From Gnetum montanum (taxonomy: Eukaryota; Streptophyta; Gnetopsida; Gnetales; Gnetaceae): 54,660 nucleotides of DNA. The stretch's first letter is position 1. Every line of letters starts with the position of its first letter. Position numbers and translations under genes: made by a program. A model generated the notes under the pieces. That model did not search any database and was not told the DNA's origin. It saw only the letters and a list, made by a program, of their open reading frames with translations. Positions 22,680 through 32,364 of the stretch are shown here, piece after piece. Location: assembly GCA_015680685.1 (NCBI GenBank), contig MNCI01017668.1:1-54660 (forward strand), given 5' to 3'.

Positions 22680-24100
22680 TAACCCATTCCACTATGCTCC
22701 TCATTGGTTGTGAAATTTTTTGTTTTACACTTTTTTGTTTTTCAACATCATTCGTACGTTTTTTGATTCTTACTAACTTTTCCTTTCTTTAATTACTTTT
22801 TCATTTCTTTGTCAGTTATTTATGCATATGTGTGTGTTTAATTTTCAAGTGGTTGCTAATAAGTCATCTTATTGCCATTAGGTGTCCAAAGCACATAAAA
22901 TAGTCCACCTAGTTATCTTAATTGCGATGTTGTCTTTGGACGTCACATCTATTTTTATCTCATAAAATTGATAGTGAGCCCACGTCATCCACCCATTCAC
23001 CCATTTCATGGGTTTCCTTCCTTTGGAAACATGCAACCCCTTCTCTTAAAAACATTTTAATTAATATGTGACTTGTGTAGTTCACGGACTCGAGGATGAC
23101 CCAACGGTTTGAATCAGGTGTGAATTCAAGGGGAATGCAACATTCATCATCCTCTTCTATCCCCTAAGTCACTACTATGTCCTTACGGATTTCTTTCCAT
23201 TCCACATTCTTCTCTTCAAGGAAGCTCCTAGGAAATTCGACCTCGCATGGTGTGGTCCTCACCGCAAACAATTCAAAATAAAAATAAAAATAAAATAAAC
23301 ATGAGGATTCAAAGCACACCCCTTAGACTACCTCTCATGGGCCACCAAAATGAGTTATGGGACTCACTCTGTCCCCTCTAACTTAACCCCAATTCACTTC
23401 CTTCTTCTCACACCTATTGAAGTGGTGGTTTCCTATGGGTGCACTGTGATACTTGGTGGACAGATAAGGCTTCACCTGTTATTGCGAGGTCACTATATGT
23501 GGTTGGTTTTGGGTCTAAACTTAGGAACGATCATACCAGGTCACTTAATCACAAATTCACATAGGGTTTCACGTGACCAATGATTGGAATTCCAATCCTC
23601 TCATCTCTCTCTTCACCCGTTTCTCTCCATAACTCACCTCATTGCCTATCTTATGTTCTGAAAGTTCATTGTGATTTCAATGTATTAATAATGCCTTGGC
23701 GGGATCTCTTAGGTGGGGATATTAACTTGCAAGCACCATTTCTTGACCTCGGGGCCCACAGACTTTGATGTTGAGGATATGTAAGGGCTACTAAGGCTAC
23801 CACCTGCTATGGGGAGGACCCACTTGCATATTCCTAGTCTCTCTTATTAATCTCACATCCTTTTGATTTCATGGTTGATTGTGTTCATGGTCCTATTGCT
23901 CGATTTCCTCTCCACGGAGTTCTTTCTCACCACATTTTCCTACCTTGGACTCTATGTCTAGCTTGACTCTCCTTCCTCTTGTCCTTAGCCACATTCTGGG
24001 TCTCTCACACTCTTCAACCACCCCAATTTGGCATTTTGAATTTATCTTTTCAGGTTTTTTCTGGGCTGGTCAACGCTGGTCAACGGGTGCGACCCTTTGC
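22680..24100 (+). other. Spacer between pol and ORF3 of element B
   Basis: Non-coding. It holds a T-rich tract (about 22710-22820) and the block near 23312 shared with A and E. Short open frames here are not conserved with A. Confidence 0.6.
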
Positions 24101-24176
24101 GTATACGGGGCCCCGTATACATAGCCCTCTATGTATACACGACCCTGTCAATGTTACACCCAACCCCTATATATAT
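24101..24176 (+). promoter_or_regulatory. Internal promoter-like block upstream of ORF3, element B
   Basis: A perfect 20-bp palindrome, GTATACGGGGCCCCGTATAC (24101-24120), is followed by further GTATAC copies and a TATA-like CTATATATATG (24168-24178). The same motif pair occurs at 5041-5117 in A, and the palindrome resembles 15485-15504 in the LTR. It lies about 420 bp before the ORF3 ATG. Promoter function is inferred. Confidence 0.45.
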
Positions 24177-24330
24177 GCCCATTGCATTTTACTTTATCAT
24201 CATTTTGCAAACAAATTGGAGGGATATTTTGCCAGTTTTTCTGCCTAACTTCTTCCCAAGCACCTACGTTCTATTACGTGTCCGCATTAACCGATCCTTA
24301 CCCTCTTAAGCACCCAGAGGTATGCTCTCA

Positions 24331-24341
24331 GTCGTGGGGGG
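24331..24341 (+). promoter_or_regulatory. Internal polypurine-tract-like sequence of element B
   Basis: CTCTCAGTCGTGGGGGGTGAAG resembles the terminal tract of this family (ACTCAATCATGGGGGTA before the 3' LTR at 44083). The equivalent site in A is 4926-4945 and in E 54204-54220. Confidence 0.5.
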
Positions 24342-24584
24342 TGAAGCTGATGTGTAATTAATTAATTAATTAGTTAATTAAGACTTCACACCTCTAAAGG
24401 GAAGAAACGAAAACAATAGCTTAAAGTCCAACTTATCCCTTGATTGTTTTTGGCTCTAACCCATGAATTAACACTCTAGGGGATTTAATGGAATGCCTGT
24501 GCCAGCATCATAACTTAGTCGAATTGAGAAGGTGTATAAGGACCATTTTGAGCTACTTGTGCATAGTCTAATGGGTGGTTATGT

Positions 24585-24594
24585 TTGATTGCAG
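24585..24594 (+). promoter_or_regulatory. Splice-acceptor-like sequence before ORF3 of element B
   Basis: TTGATTGCAG directly abuts the ORF3 ATG at 24595 and is preceded by a moderately T-rich stretch. The site is conserved in A. Confidence 0.45.
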
Positions 24595-26704
24595 ATGGCA
24601 CCAAAATCAAGGCATCCAAGAGGTGAAGGACCATCACAACCGAGGGATAAGTGTCCACGAAGGGGAAGGGAACGAGGTGTGCAGCAACCAGAGCATGCAG
24701 AGGGCTCTCATGCAACTAGCCCCCTCTGCTAAGTACCTAATGTGGAATCTATCCATCAAATTCCTAAAGAAGAGATGCCCAGCAAGCAATCGCAAGGGGA
24801 TGAAACTCTGGGGATAGCACCACGGCTTGAGGTCACCCTGACCCAAGCATGTATTGATGCGATTAAGCCACGAGAAGTGCAATGGATGGTTCTATAAGAG
24901 TTAAACCTTGGACCATTTCTCAAGAACGCACCAGAATATGTGAGAATTCAACTACAAAACTCTCCTATGTGGCCAATTATCACAACTAGTTTGTTCTTTA
25001 ATGGCTCAATCAGTCAGTTTGCTAGAAAGAGCAGGGCCAATGTTCTCTACCACCTGAACGCAAGTGCTAGTAAGAACAGATCCTAGCATCAGAGAGCTAA
25101 TGGTATTAACTCAATAGCTATTTCCTAAAATTTTAGGGAATGCCGCTACCTTCTCGGTACGTTTGGAAGATGGCGAGGGGGCGATAGTCTTGGTGATGTA
25201 GCACCAAGGATAGGAGGTTGCAGCTAAAGTGGTTGCTGATATGATTGCTATGGCTCTCAATGCACTGGTGGCATCTGTGCCAGACATACATGGACTTCAA
25301 GATATATAGGCATCCACCAGAACTTCACATAGTAAGATTGATGCAACACAACATGAAGAACTGTTGGATTGACTGGTGGGAACCGGGCAACTACTTCCAG
25401 ATGTCTTTGACCTTCTGAATAACATCACTGCAACCCAGTTAGAGCTACCCTCAACAAGGAGTAAGAGGCTTATTTTAGAAGCACAACTTGAAGTTGCTCA
25501 AGCCACTTATCAATGCTTGGCAACACAGGTCACCCAATTAAGGATCCAACATGCCGATCCAGCTCTCCTCAACCATAAGCTCACCAGAGATAAAGCTTTT
25601 CAACATCTTCAGGTCAAACTTTAGATCATTGAGAATGAGTGAGAGTTAATGATCCTTGATAAGTCCTTGGCAGACACTCAGACATATAATGTAAACAAGG
25701 ACTTGACAGAGATTTTTCAAGAGAACGTTAGGTTGACTGCGGAGGTCGATCGCCTGTGTAATGTTGGTGCTGAAAATGAGAACATGAAAAATTTATTCAC
25801 AAATAGCAAGAAGAGCTAGCCAAGGTGAATGCTAATGTGAGAAGGTTGGCCATTGAGAATTGAAATCTATCCATGGAGGAGGTTCGAACCTTGCGATAGA
25901 AATCTGCCATCGAAATCGCTGCTTGGAAGAACAAGGTCCTAAAATTTGAAAAAGTCAAGAATCATTACAAGGACTAAGTGGGATTGCAAAAGGAAGTGAA
26001 AGAGAAACAAATTCAAGTCGTAAAGGCTAAGATGAGCCAAGCACTTCTACAGCTTTGAGAAGGAGGCAAGGTATGACAACCTATCTTTGATGGGTTGAAT
26101 GCCTACAATCAAGCTAAAATCTGCCTCAAGGAACTGCATATTGAGGAAATGATAGAGTATATGGAGATTGCCAACCTTCACTATGCAAACCTGGCTATTC
26201 TCATAGCTGGGAGACTACGGTCTGAATTGGAAAAGCAAGTGGCTGCCTCGTATTCTCTATACGAGGGTGAGTTCCAAGAGATGAAACAAAAATTGGAAAC
26301 AGAAAATGCGGATCTCGAGGTAGTCTGCATGTAATCTGAAGGATAATGTACGATCGCGGAGAACTTGGCCCATCAAATGAATGATTACCAGTAGCTTCAG
26401 ACATCAATTCAAGCATTCAACATCAAACAGAAACAATTTGTAGCCTGGTTTGTCAACTTGAAAGAACTTTTCACTACGTTGTTGTGCCCTTGGGAGGTTC
26501 CTGTCCCAACACATTGGTGAAGCTACCTAGAAAGTGAATGATCCAAAAAGTAAGGAGGAAAAGATGAGGGTGCTCTTAAAGGCTTTCCAATTACCTCCAA
26601 AAGTTGCAGCTTCTGTGGGGTAGTCATCATTCATGCCACCGCCACCACATGGACCAGAGGCTAGTGAAGGTGCGTCAGAACCACCGCCACCTGGGATGGT
26701 GTGA
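24595..26704 (+). pseudogene. ORF3 of element B: accessory protein, internally deleted
   Basis: Homologous to ORF3 of A. It begins MAPKSRHPRG and has a Gly/Arg-rich basic N-terminus. Then comes LGPFLKNAPEYVRI (about 24905-24950), and about 780 bases of the domain present in A (between about 4265 and 3490 there) are missing at about 24990-25030. The remaining part is coiled-coil-like, with LLNNITATQLEL (about 25405) and KQKLETENADLEV (about 26288). It ends in a Pro/Gly tail and stops at 26702-26704. In-frame stops occur throughout. Its function is unknown. Conservation of order in A and B shows that the ORF belongs to the family and is not a chance frame. Confidence 0.55.
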
Positions 26705-26800
26705 TCTTCTTTGATAATTTTTGCATCTTTCAACATAGCAGAGAATCTTAGACCGACAAGGTGTTCAATTTTTTCTCTGAACACCATCATTTTTGTAATT
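26705..26800 (+). other. Element B 3' untranslated region, left part before element C
   Basis: Aligns with A 1714-1810 (minus strand). The match resumes at 43935, confirming that C is inserted here. Confidence 0.75.
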
Positions 26801-26805
26801 TGTCC
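26801..26805. repeat. Target site duplication of element C, left copy (TGTCC)
   Basis: TGTCC before C, TATCC after it (43930-43934). The uninterrupted sequence in A (TTTTCC then TTCTTTGTA) confirms the join, so the one mismatch is a later mutation. Confidence 0.8.
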
Positions 26806-27589
26806 TATAACGATGGAAAATGTCGGCAGCTGGAAATACCGATTTGATTCTGTGTACACAGTTTTGACCACGGATTGGTGCGAGGGCTATGCCGAAAAAA
26901 AAAATGAATCTGCGGTGCCCTGAACAGTCTTGTCAATTAGACAGGGACTTATCAAACCAGTAAACCGATGGAGATTGTGAATATTTCGTGGGTCGATTTG
27001 ATTTGATGAGTCACAAAATGAGAGGAAAATAATGTAAGTAGATTATAACAATGATAATGCTAACATGACAAGAGGAAGCAAACACGAGAGAAGCACGTGG
27101 TTTCGAGATCTACACTTTGACTTGAAGAATGAATGTTTTGTATGTCACGTTACAATGGGGAGACCCCGATCACTTAGAGTGAGGCAAACACGAAATAGCA
27201 AGAAAACTGTTCAAGTGGAAGCATAGAATGGAGTTCGATCTACCTCGTAGGCCAAAGATGGGATGCAAGGAAGGTCAAGTTCTGACATCTATCGATCAAC
27301 TGTTTCTAATCAATAGAGCCTGCAAACCATGCCAGATGATCTTGCGATCTCTAATCTGCTCCTTTCACCTTAGGTAGTTTCTGCTCAGGACTGCCAATGA
27401 TTGCTGATGGAGAAAGTTGTATCTTCCCAAAGGAACGGTCGCTCTTGCTGCCAATGCTTGGGCAAAATGTGCTCTATCTCTGCTAGAGGGTGATGCTGTC
27501 AAAAGTTGCCAAAGTGCTGCACTCTCTGCCTCTCGTCTCCTCTTTGTTAGTCTGTCTCTTTTTCCTTTTTATGTTTTCGCTAACTGAAG

Positions 27590-27598
27590 TATTTATAG
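27590..27598 (-). promoter_or_regulatory. TATA box in 3' LTR of element C
   Basis: CTATAAATA on the minus strand, with U3 to its right. This segment is absent from the 5' LTR because of a deletion of about 307 bp. Confidence 0.65.
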
Positions 27599-27749
27599 GT
27601 TTGACGATGTCTTGTGGAAAAGGCGCAACTCTGATGACATGTGTCTCGAATTTCCTGGATAGCGTTGACTTGACTAACTGGCTCCGTCGCGTCAAATGGC
27701 AACATACGCTGTTTGCGTCTTTGCCGAAGCTGCTTCATGATCACGTGCA

Positions 27750-28080
27750 ATACGCTCATCAGCGTATTGTGCGTATGGACAACAAATGCGTAACTTCTTT
27801 GGTCAGCTTTACGCTGTATCACACTTGTTTACGCTGCATTGCGTGGCGGAGTGTAACAAAGCATGAGAATGATGTGTTAAGCTATTTTACGCTCATTTAC
27901 GCAGCGGAGCGTAGTGAAGCATAAAATGATCAAATGGATGAAAAATTATGCGGATGAACACTGCGTAGCGTAACTAGCGTAAAATGATCAGTCTGTAAAA
28001 AAAGAAGAGCTGATCTGTCGCACTTTTTTTGCTACGCCTCATCACGCAATATTGCGTAATGTAGCGTAAAAAAAGAAAAG
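27750..28080. promoter_or_regulatory. GCGTA/TACGC-rich cluster in U3 of element C
   Basis: About 12-14 copies of GCGTA or its complement occur in 330 bases, several as GCGTAA and one as the inverted pair ACGCAATATTGCGT. The cluster is kept in the other LTR (about 43455-43765). It sits upstream of the TATA box in element orientation, where enhancer repeats are common. A regulatory role is inferred. Confidence 0.4.
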
Positions 28081-28239
28081 AAAGTAAGCTTCGGGATCTG
28101 CAAAGGAAATCGAAGACTTGATGCTACACGCCTCTTTGTCTTGCTCTACCTTGTTCTCCCTTCTAAAATTCTAACATGCGCTCTCGCCTGAATCGCGAAT
28201 CTTTGCCTAAGGTCGACTTGCAATTTTCACGATGTTTCA

Positions 28240-28253
28240 ATGGCCCCTCTTTG
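28240..28253 (-). promoter_or_regulatory. Polypurine tract of element C
   Basis: The minus strand reads AAAGAGGGGCCAT directly before the 3' LTR start TGAAACA. Confidence 0.72.
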
Positions 28254-29410
28254 TTGACGGTTAGAGGGCTTGCCCAAAAGACGTCGACAAAGAATATGAA
28301 ACACCGGATAGGCAAAAGTACTGATAGTGTTTATCCATAGTTACTTAAGTGTCACCTTGTCGAAGCAGAAGTGCAGGAAATGAGGGAAATGGATGAGAAA
28401 CTATCGTAAGGGAAAATGGGGTCGGGGAAGACTCAAATGAGTTAGGATGGTGGAGGTATGGAATACGCTCATACTTATATTAATAGGAATGCTTTCAGAA
28501 GAGCATGGCGCATCAGTCTAAGATTTCTTTGTTATGGCCTATAGTAGGAATGCTTGCAAAAGGAGCACAGCGCATCACTTTTGTGATATCTTTGCATTAC
28601 GACAGTTTATGGACTTGGTTGCAATGCAGATGCGGAGAGTATGTGCAGTCGATTACATTTGTGTAAGGAGGGGAAGCAGATGAAATGGCTAGAAAGGGTG
28701 ATAAGAGTTATGAGGAAGACGGTGATGCACTTCTGAATGGACAGGCTAACCCAAGTGACCATTTCGAAATGCTATTTGCACTTCGCCATTCAGATGAACG
28801 CATCCTCAGACAACATCCTTGCAACAAGGAACCTGCATTCAAAAGGGAAAACAAAGGATGCCATTGTTCCTGGTTAGGGCAAGACAGAGAGAGCGAGCAG
28901 TGAAGACTGGACCGTAATATGAGGCCAGAGGCCTCACAGTTGCCAGGCCTAGCATACCATCACCAAAAGGCATCAGACACAGTGCACCGAACTAGTTATA
29001 CAAAGAACCAGCTAGGTGAATTTGCAAAGCCAGCATCTGATGGTGATGATGAACGGAGGCTCCCAAGGTTGTAGTTGGCAGGAAGTCTTTTGGGGCCTTC
29101 GCCAGTGAAGCTTAACCCTCGGAGGGACCACCACTGCAGGGGTGCGGTGACGCCATCTCCGAGGGGTTAGTAGTATGCCTCTCAGCTCATCCGAGGAATC
29201 CGTAGGATGCCGGTGGGGTGGCAACGCTGGGACTATCCCAGTAACCCATCCCACTTGCCTTGCAGCTGTACAAGGATGATCACGCTCGCTTGGTTTGCAT
29301 GGCAGTAGTCTGTAAGTCCCAGTTTTGAGTCCTGGTAGACTGTCATTAGTGGTTTTAAGTCTCAGCAGACCATGGTCCCATTTTAAAGTCTGAGCAGACC
29401 GAGAAATGCT
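28254..29410 (-). other. Element C 3' non-coding region
   Basis: Between the tandem array and the purine tract. No domain is recognised. Single open frames on either strand (for example 28685-28903 plus) have no recognisable motif. From about 29300 the array monomer is already faintly visible as diverged 'gttttaagtctcagcagac' units. Confidence 0.6.
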
Positions 29411-29960
29411 AGTTTTACGTCGTAGCGGATGGTGGTGTGGCTGGTTTATGGTCTCAACAGACTGTGCTGTGGATGTTAGTTTCATGTCATGACCCAGGGA
29501 TAGATCTACGCTGGTTTTACGTCTTAGCAGACGGCTACTTACCTGTGCCAGTTTTGTGTCATGGCGTATAGCCGATGCCAGTTTAGCATTGTGACGGACA
29601 TGTGCAAAAGACGCCAGTTTATCATCTTGGCGGACCTATACAACACTGCCAGTTTTACGTCGTAGCGGATCGTGGTGTGGCTGGTTTATGGTTTCAACAG
29701 ACTGTGCTGTGGGTGTTAGTTTCATGTCATGACCCAGAGATAGATCTATGCTGGTTTTACGTCTTAGCAGACGGCTACTTACCTGTGCCAGTTTTGTGTC
29801 ATGGCGGATAGCCGATGCCAGTTTAGCATTGTGGCGGACATGTGCAAAAGACGCCAGTTTTTCATCTTGGCGGACCTATACAACACTGCCAGTTTTACGT
29901 CGTAGCGGACGGTCACAACTCACCAGTTTAGCGTCATGGTGGACGCATGAAAGGAATGCC
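29411..29960. repeat. Tandem array with 240-bp higher-order repeat
   Basis: Two nearly identical 240-bp copies (29411-29650 and 29651-29890) and a partial third from 29891. Each copy is made of seven diverged monomers of 30-36 bp that begin AGTTTTACGTCGTAGCGGAC or a variant and end with GCC. The exact 240-bp period (29411, 29651, 29891) shows a recent duplication of a block of older monomers. Confidence 0.88.
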
Positions 29961-30110
29961 AGTTTTACGTCATAGCAGACGATTGTTGCCAGTTTAGCAT
30001 CGTAGCGGACGATTGTTGCTAGTTTAGCGTCGTAGTGGACGATTGTTGCCAGTTTAGCATCGTAGTGGACGATTGTTGCCAGTTTAGCGTCATAGCGGAT
30101 GATTGTTGCC
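29961..30110. repeat. Tandem array of five 30-bp monomers
   Basis: Five head-to-tail 30-bp units of the type AGTTTAGCRTCGTAGCGGAC plus GATTGTTGCC. In element direction they keep one open frame and encode a 10-residue repeat, ATIVRYDAKL. The array begins about 30 bases after the pol stop. Such 3' arrays are known in Tat/Ogre elements and can seed satellite DNA. Confidence 0.9.
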
Positions 30111-30138
30111 ATACCTGATATTGACACCAAAGATGCTG

Positions 30139-31275
30139 CTAAACGTAGTACCGCTTCAGATATACGTGATTTACAGGATTTGATAACTCGTTGCCGTCGA
30201 CATCCGCTAACTTGAATGTGCCATTGCCGTATACGTCCGTCACCAAGAAAGGGCCCTCCCAGTTTGCAGAGAATTTGCCCACTGGTTCACGAACCGCCTT
30301 GAGAACTAGATCTCCTTTCTTGATCGGGCGCTGCTGAAGATTGTGGTGATGTTTCTATCTCTGTTTGTCTTGATACTTCTCAATCATATCAAGCCTCTGT
30401 ATTCGCTTCTCTTCTACTAAATCCAAATCCGTGATTCGAGACTCGGTGTGCTGAGCCTCATTTATAACCGTGGAGAGGACCATTCGCAGAGAAGGAACTT
30501 GCAACTCGAGAAGCAGCACTGCTTCAGATCTGTAGACTAGGCTAAAGGGCGTACTACCTGTAGCCGTCCTACATGTAGTACGATACGCCCATAGCACATA
30601 GAGGATTTTTTCGTGCCACCATCTCTTGTTGCTGTCGAGCATTTTCTTGAGCAGATTGATGATGACTTTGTTTGTGGCTTCAGCTTGACCATTCGCTTGC
30701 GGGTAGTAGGGCGAGGAAAAAGATTGTCTAATGCCAAGGTTATCACAGAAAGACTTGGTCTCCGTACTACTAAACTGTGGTCCGTTATCAGTCACAATAG
30801 TCATCGGGAGACCAAACTTGGTTACGATATTGTCTAGGATAAAATGGCAGACTTGTTGAGATGTGATCTTCCATAAAGGAATAGCCTCTACCCACTTCGT
30901 AAAATACTCAGTAGCAGTGATTATGAAGCTATGACCTGCAAAAGATTTCGGTGTGATAGGACCTATAATATCTAGTCCCCATCGCTGAAATGGCCATGTT
31001 ATCTGCATCGTGTGTAATTTGGTAGGTGACACGTCTATGAGATTTGCGTGACGCTGACACGTGTCACAAGTTTTAACCTTTGTTAGGTAGTCTTTTTCCA
31101 TGTAAGGCCAGTAATACCCTAAGCGATGGATTTTCGAAGCTATAGTGCGTGGTGCTACGTGTCCTCCGCATAGTCCCTCATGAACTTCATCGACTATATG
31201 TTGTGTTTGGCTTTTGTTGACGCAAGTAAGCAGCACGCCATCAAAAGAGCATCTACAAAGAGTACTGTCTCCCAT
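30139..31275 (-). pseudogene. Integrase of element C
   Basis: The best preserved protein in the window. The zinc-binding region has His32, His39, Cys70 and Cys73 (numbered from 31275). The catalytic core keeps Asp102 (LDIIGP), Asp163 (TDNGPQF) and Glu199 (NGQAEATN), with 35 residues between the last two, the classical D,D(35)E spacing. A conserved WAYRTT and a C-terminal GPY/F-like segment (KGDLVLK, NWEGPFLV) follow, ending at the stop at 30139-30141. One nonsense codon at 30355-30357 separates the last 70 or so residues. There is no chromodomain. It directly follows the second RNase H in the same frame. Confidence 0.9.
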
Positions 31276-31314
31276 GATGACGTATTACCTAGCTCGCTTG
31301 CGGATCACATCTTT

Positions 31315-32295
31315 CTACGCGTGTGTCAATTCGGGCGGTAGCTCGCCCTGCAGGAGGTAAGTTTTAATGCTGTCATACCATTTTGATGTGCTTTCCTCGA
31401 GCAGAGAAGATATGTGCACCGTCTGAATGATAGGATCTGTACAATCGGTTATTAATGTGGGACAAGTGTCGAGCAACTGTGAAGGTACATTCAAAGCCAG
31501 TGTGGCCAGTGCATCAGCCAGTGTGTTGTCAATGCGTGGCACGTGTTGAGCATCGATGGTCGTGAATCGCTGTAGAAGATCTTTAGCCATATCGCAGTAA
31601 GGCTGTAAATGTGTAGCCTTGTAGGAATAGACTTCTGTGATTTGATTAATGACAAGCATCGAATCACCCCTAATCGCCAGGTGTCGAACATCGAGTTCGC
31701 TGGCAGTTAGTAATCCCCTGAGGAGCCCCTCGTACTTTGCCACGTTGTTCGTACAAGGGAAGATCAAGAGATAAGCGTGAAGATGCACATCCTCAGGTGA
31801 TAGCGTAATAACGGTAGTAGCACTGCCACCTCTGGTAGTTGAAGCTCCGTTGAAATACAACATCACCTCGGGGCCTGTTAAGACAGGGCTTAAACTATGT
31901 ACATGTTTGTCTGGGAACTCAGGCTCTATAGTTGCTTGATTGTCAATTAGTGAAGTTACTAACTGGTCAGCTATCGCTTGGCCTTTCGTAGAATACTGGC
32001 CAATATAATGTAGGTCTAATTCTACCGTGATAGCCTCCCAGTGAGCTATTCTACTACTCTCGTATAGGTTATGCGTAATGGCCCTAAGGATGTTACTTTT
32101 ACAGATGATGTTAACCTTGCTATGGAAAAGATAATGTCTACACTTTTTTAGCGTAAATACTAATGCCAGGAAATTATGCTCTACCTTGTTATACCTCGTT
32201 TTGTACGCACATAGAGCATGACTCAAGTAGTAGATGGGAATTTCCGACCCATCATCCCTCTTTTGACAAAGTAATGCTGCTAACGCTACGTCCAA
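31315..32295 (-). pseudogene. RNase H plus second (archaeal-type) RNase H of element C
   Basis: A single 326-residue open frame with two RNase H folds. The first (about residues 1-115) has YYLSHAL, KVEHNFLALVFTLKKCRHYL and IAHWEAITVELDLHY. The second (about 145-270) has LYFNGAST, NNVAKYEGLLRGL, IRGDSMLVINQI and DNTLADALATLA. The second copy is the signature of the Tat lineage. In that copy the first acidic residue is Asn (FNGAS for FDGAS) and the second is Lys (AKY for AEY), both G-to-A type changes, while the third Asp (RGDS) remains. It is therefore probably inactive although the frame is open. Confidence 0.88.
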
Positions 32296-32364
32296 AGTTG
32301 CGAGGTAAATGTAAAATGGTAGGTCCCTTTGTGGTGGGAAAACTGTTGGTAAATGTTGCAGTTC

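Larger units (their letters stand above)
26806..28239 (-). repeat. 3' LTR of element C
   Basis: 1434 bp on the plus strand, TATAACG...TGTTTCA. The expected terminal TG has mutated to TA; the right copy has TG. A TATA box (CTATAAATA, minus strand) is at 27590-27598. To its right, in U3, about a dozen GCGTA or TACGC words occur between 27750 and 28080. Confidence 0.9.

Noticed and set aside
27490-27924. 144-residue plus-strand open frame
   Set aside because: It lies wholly inside the 3' LTR of C, antisense to its transcription, is broken in the other LTR, and has no recognisable domain.
28685-28903. 72-residue plus-strand open frame in the 3' region of C
   Set aside because: Short, without motif, in non-coding sequence; nothing supports expression.
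29961-30110. Regular short repeats that might suggest a CRISPR array
   Set aside because: Units are directly head to tail with no unique spacers, and the surrounding DNA is a plant retrotransposon.
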